Of a DNA stretch of 42,696 nt, positions 41,859 through 42,696 are shown one piece after another (the stretch's first letter is position 1; each line of letters opens with the position of its first letter). The stretch covers positions 1 through 42,696 of the forward strand of contig CACWOS010000019.1 in NCBI GenBank assembly GCA_902762565.1, given 5' to 3'. The notes beneath the pieces were generated by a model. That model made no database searches. It was not told the origin of the DNA and saw nothing but the letters and a program-made list of their open reading frames with translations. The stretch is from an uncultured Prevotellaceae bacterium (lineage in GTDB: Bacteria; Bacteroidota; Bacteroidia; Bacteroidales; Bacteroidaceae). The position numbers and the translations under genes are program-made.

Positions 41859-42323
41859 CTACAATTCTTGTTCACTTAAAAACTCCAACCTCGGCGATTC
41901 CTCGAAGTATCGGTCGGCCTCCCATCGGCGGCGCCTGACCAGTCCCGCCAGCTTCTTGCCGTCGGCATATACCCACCGCATAAATTCCGCTCGGATGTTA
42001 GCCTCCGAACCGCCCACGCTGATGACCTTCAGCAGCGTCGACGCCTTCAGTCGGCCGATGCCCATGTTGAACGCAAAGCTGACCAGCGCGTCCAGCTGTC
42101 CCTGCGTCTCGGCCACGCCCAAGGCCAGCACCTGCCGCTCCGTCTGCGCCAGGTCGCAGCGCAGATAGTCGTCGGCCAAGTACCGCGAAATCCTGTCGCC
42201 GCGCAACACCCTCCGCGTGTGACCGTACCCGATAGTCCATACACCTGCTGCGTCCTGATAAGCCTCCAGTCGGCAGCCTTCAAACTCCTTCACCTTGTTA
42301 AATAAAATCTTCGTTGTCTTCAT
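41859..42323 (-). CDS. T4-type lysozyme/muramidase (GH24)
   Basis: The 154-residue protein contains KEFEGCRLEAYQD and WTIGYGHT. Glu15, Asp24 and Thr30 have exactly the spacing of the catalytic triad of T4 lysozyme (Glu11, Asp20, Thr26). SFAFNMGIGRLKASTLLK and FMRWVYADGKKLAGLVRRR are further family motifs. It cleaves the muramic acid-GlcNAc bond. No signal peptide or signal-anchor is seen, so export needs a holin-like partner, as for phage endolysins. In many relatives of this cassette an amidase takes this place. The position suggests a phage-derived lysis function, inferred only. Confidence 0.92.
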   Translation of the reverse strand: MKTTKILFNKVKEFEGCRLEAYQDAAGVWTIGYGHTRRVLRGDRISRYLADDYLRCDLAQTERQVLALGVAETQGQLDALVSFAFNMGIGRLKASTLLKVISVGGSEANIRAEFMRWVYADGKKLAGLVRRRRWEADRYFEESPRLEFLSEQEL

Positions 42324-42345
42324 TGTCTGATGTCTTCTTTCTTTT

Positions 42346-42669
42346 TCACTCTTCGTTTTCTTCTCTCTCCTGTATTTCTGTACCTAATGCCGTCAGCACT
42401 TCGCCCAGTCCGCGACGTACGTCCGCCCGAAACCGTCCGGGCTCGCGACCCAGCTGTCCGTTGCTGCGCAGGTAGTCGTAGATGACGAACGCGCAGGCGA
42501 AAAACTTCAGTCTGAGTGCCGTCGGAATCTGCTGCACCAGATCCATCGTATTCGCGTAATTGAACAGGTGGCCCACCACAAAGTGCCGTTCGTCCGCGTC
42601 CGTCACGTCACTCAGCACGCGGCGCAACGCCGCCTCCAACTCTTCCCTTGTCATAATTTTTGTCTTCAT
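42346..42669 (-). CDS. Small conserved-type protein of the cassette, function unknown
   Basis: From the ATG at 42667-42669 the product has 107 residues (MKTKIMTREELEAALRRVL), with a likely amphipathic or weakly hydrophobic helix in the middle (ALRLKFFACAFVIYDYL) and an acidic end (EREENEE). The longer frame begins at a GTG inside a repeat tract. I do not recognise the family. It is the first cassette gene seen inside the window and lies 22 nt upstream of the lysozyme gene. The middle hydrophobic segment could be membrane-associated, but the evidence is weak. Confidence 0.65.
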   Translation of the reverse strand: MKTKIMTREELEAALRRVLSDVTDADERHFVVGHLFNYANTMDLVQQIPTALRLKFFACAFVIYDYLRSNGQLGREPGRFRADVRRGLGEVLTALGTEIQEREENEE

Positions 42670-42674
42670 AATTC

Positions 42675-42695
42675 TCACTTATCACTTATCACTTA
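42675..42695 (-). repeat. 7-nt tandem repeat before the 42.3-kb gene (cut by window end)
   Basis: TCACTTA occurs three times without change (42675-42681, 42682-42688, 42689-42695) five nt before the ATG on the minus strand, and may continue beyond the window. Confidence 0.75.
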
Positions 42696-42696
42696 T

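Noticed and set aside
1-42696. Search for tRNA, rRNA and insertion-sequence transposases
   Set aside because: No tRNA-like or rRNA-like sequence and no transposase gene was recognised by eye; a dedicated RNA and IS search would be needed to exclude them fully.

Overview
The window looks like a chromosomal segment from the order Bacteroidales, most likely Prevotellaceae. This rests on the promoters (TTTG about 20 nt before TAnnTTTG, several examples), the near absence of Shine-Dalgarno sequences, and the gene families: GldE-type CBS protein, BtuG-like beta-propeller, DUF4465, DUF4248, Lnb/DUF4105, a SecA of about 1130 residues and smalltalk small proteins. The genus is inferred from general resemblance only.

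Layout. (1) 1-350: end of an HU-like gene plus a smalltalk gene, + strand. (2) 430-8306: a branched-chain amino acid operon with promoter, Leu/Ile-rich leader peptide, attenuator, leuA, leuC, leuD, a second isopropylmalate/citramalate synthase-like gene and leuB, then a TPR protein and an M15-like peptidase, closed by a terminator shared with the opposite strand. (3) 8343-15291, minus: lone ABC ATPase, secA, a secreted alkaline-phosphatase-like protein that seems to lack catalytic residues, and an Lnb/DUF4105 lipoprotein N-acyltransferase-like gene. (4) 15390-20915, plus: outer membrane protein, lptC, gldE-like, ppiD-like foldase. (5) 21390-26980, minus: rseC-rnfB-rnfC-rnfD-rnfG-rnfE-rnfA, the Rnf ferredoxin:NAD oxidoreductase. 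(6) 27135-32071: acidic unknown protein, GH73/LysM glucosaminidase, cytidine deaminase, TetR regulator, malic enzyme fused to a phosphotransacetylase-like domain. (7) 32177-39829: cobalamin riboswitch with terminator, then btuB, btuG-like, two surface-protein genes, btuF, btuC; no btuD is seen. (8) 39863-42669, minus: a second smalltalk/HU-like cassette with DUF4248, a replisome-like protein, a T4-type lysozyme and a small protein.

The two smalltalk/HU-like cassettes face each other in inverted orientation and enclose about 39.5 kb of housekeeping genes. Only the last 41 codons of the first HU-like gene are inside the window.

The most unusual signal is not a gene. Many translation-start regions and intergenic gaps are filled by short degenerate tandem repeats with a period of 7, 8 or 9 nt. 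The unit differs from gap to gap but is uniform within a gap, and it often carries stop trinucleotides. In the two smalltalk copies the tract sits at the same place but has a different unit. Related palindromic elements are inserted in frame inside coding genes (second synthase, ABC ATPase, the 41-kb gene), and one lies between genes near 21.2 kb.
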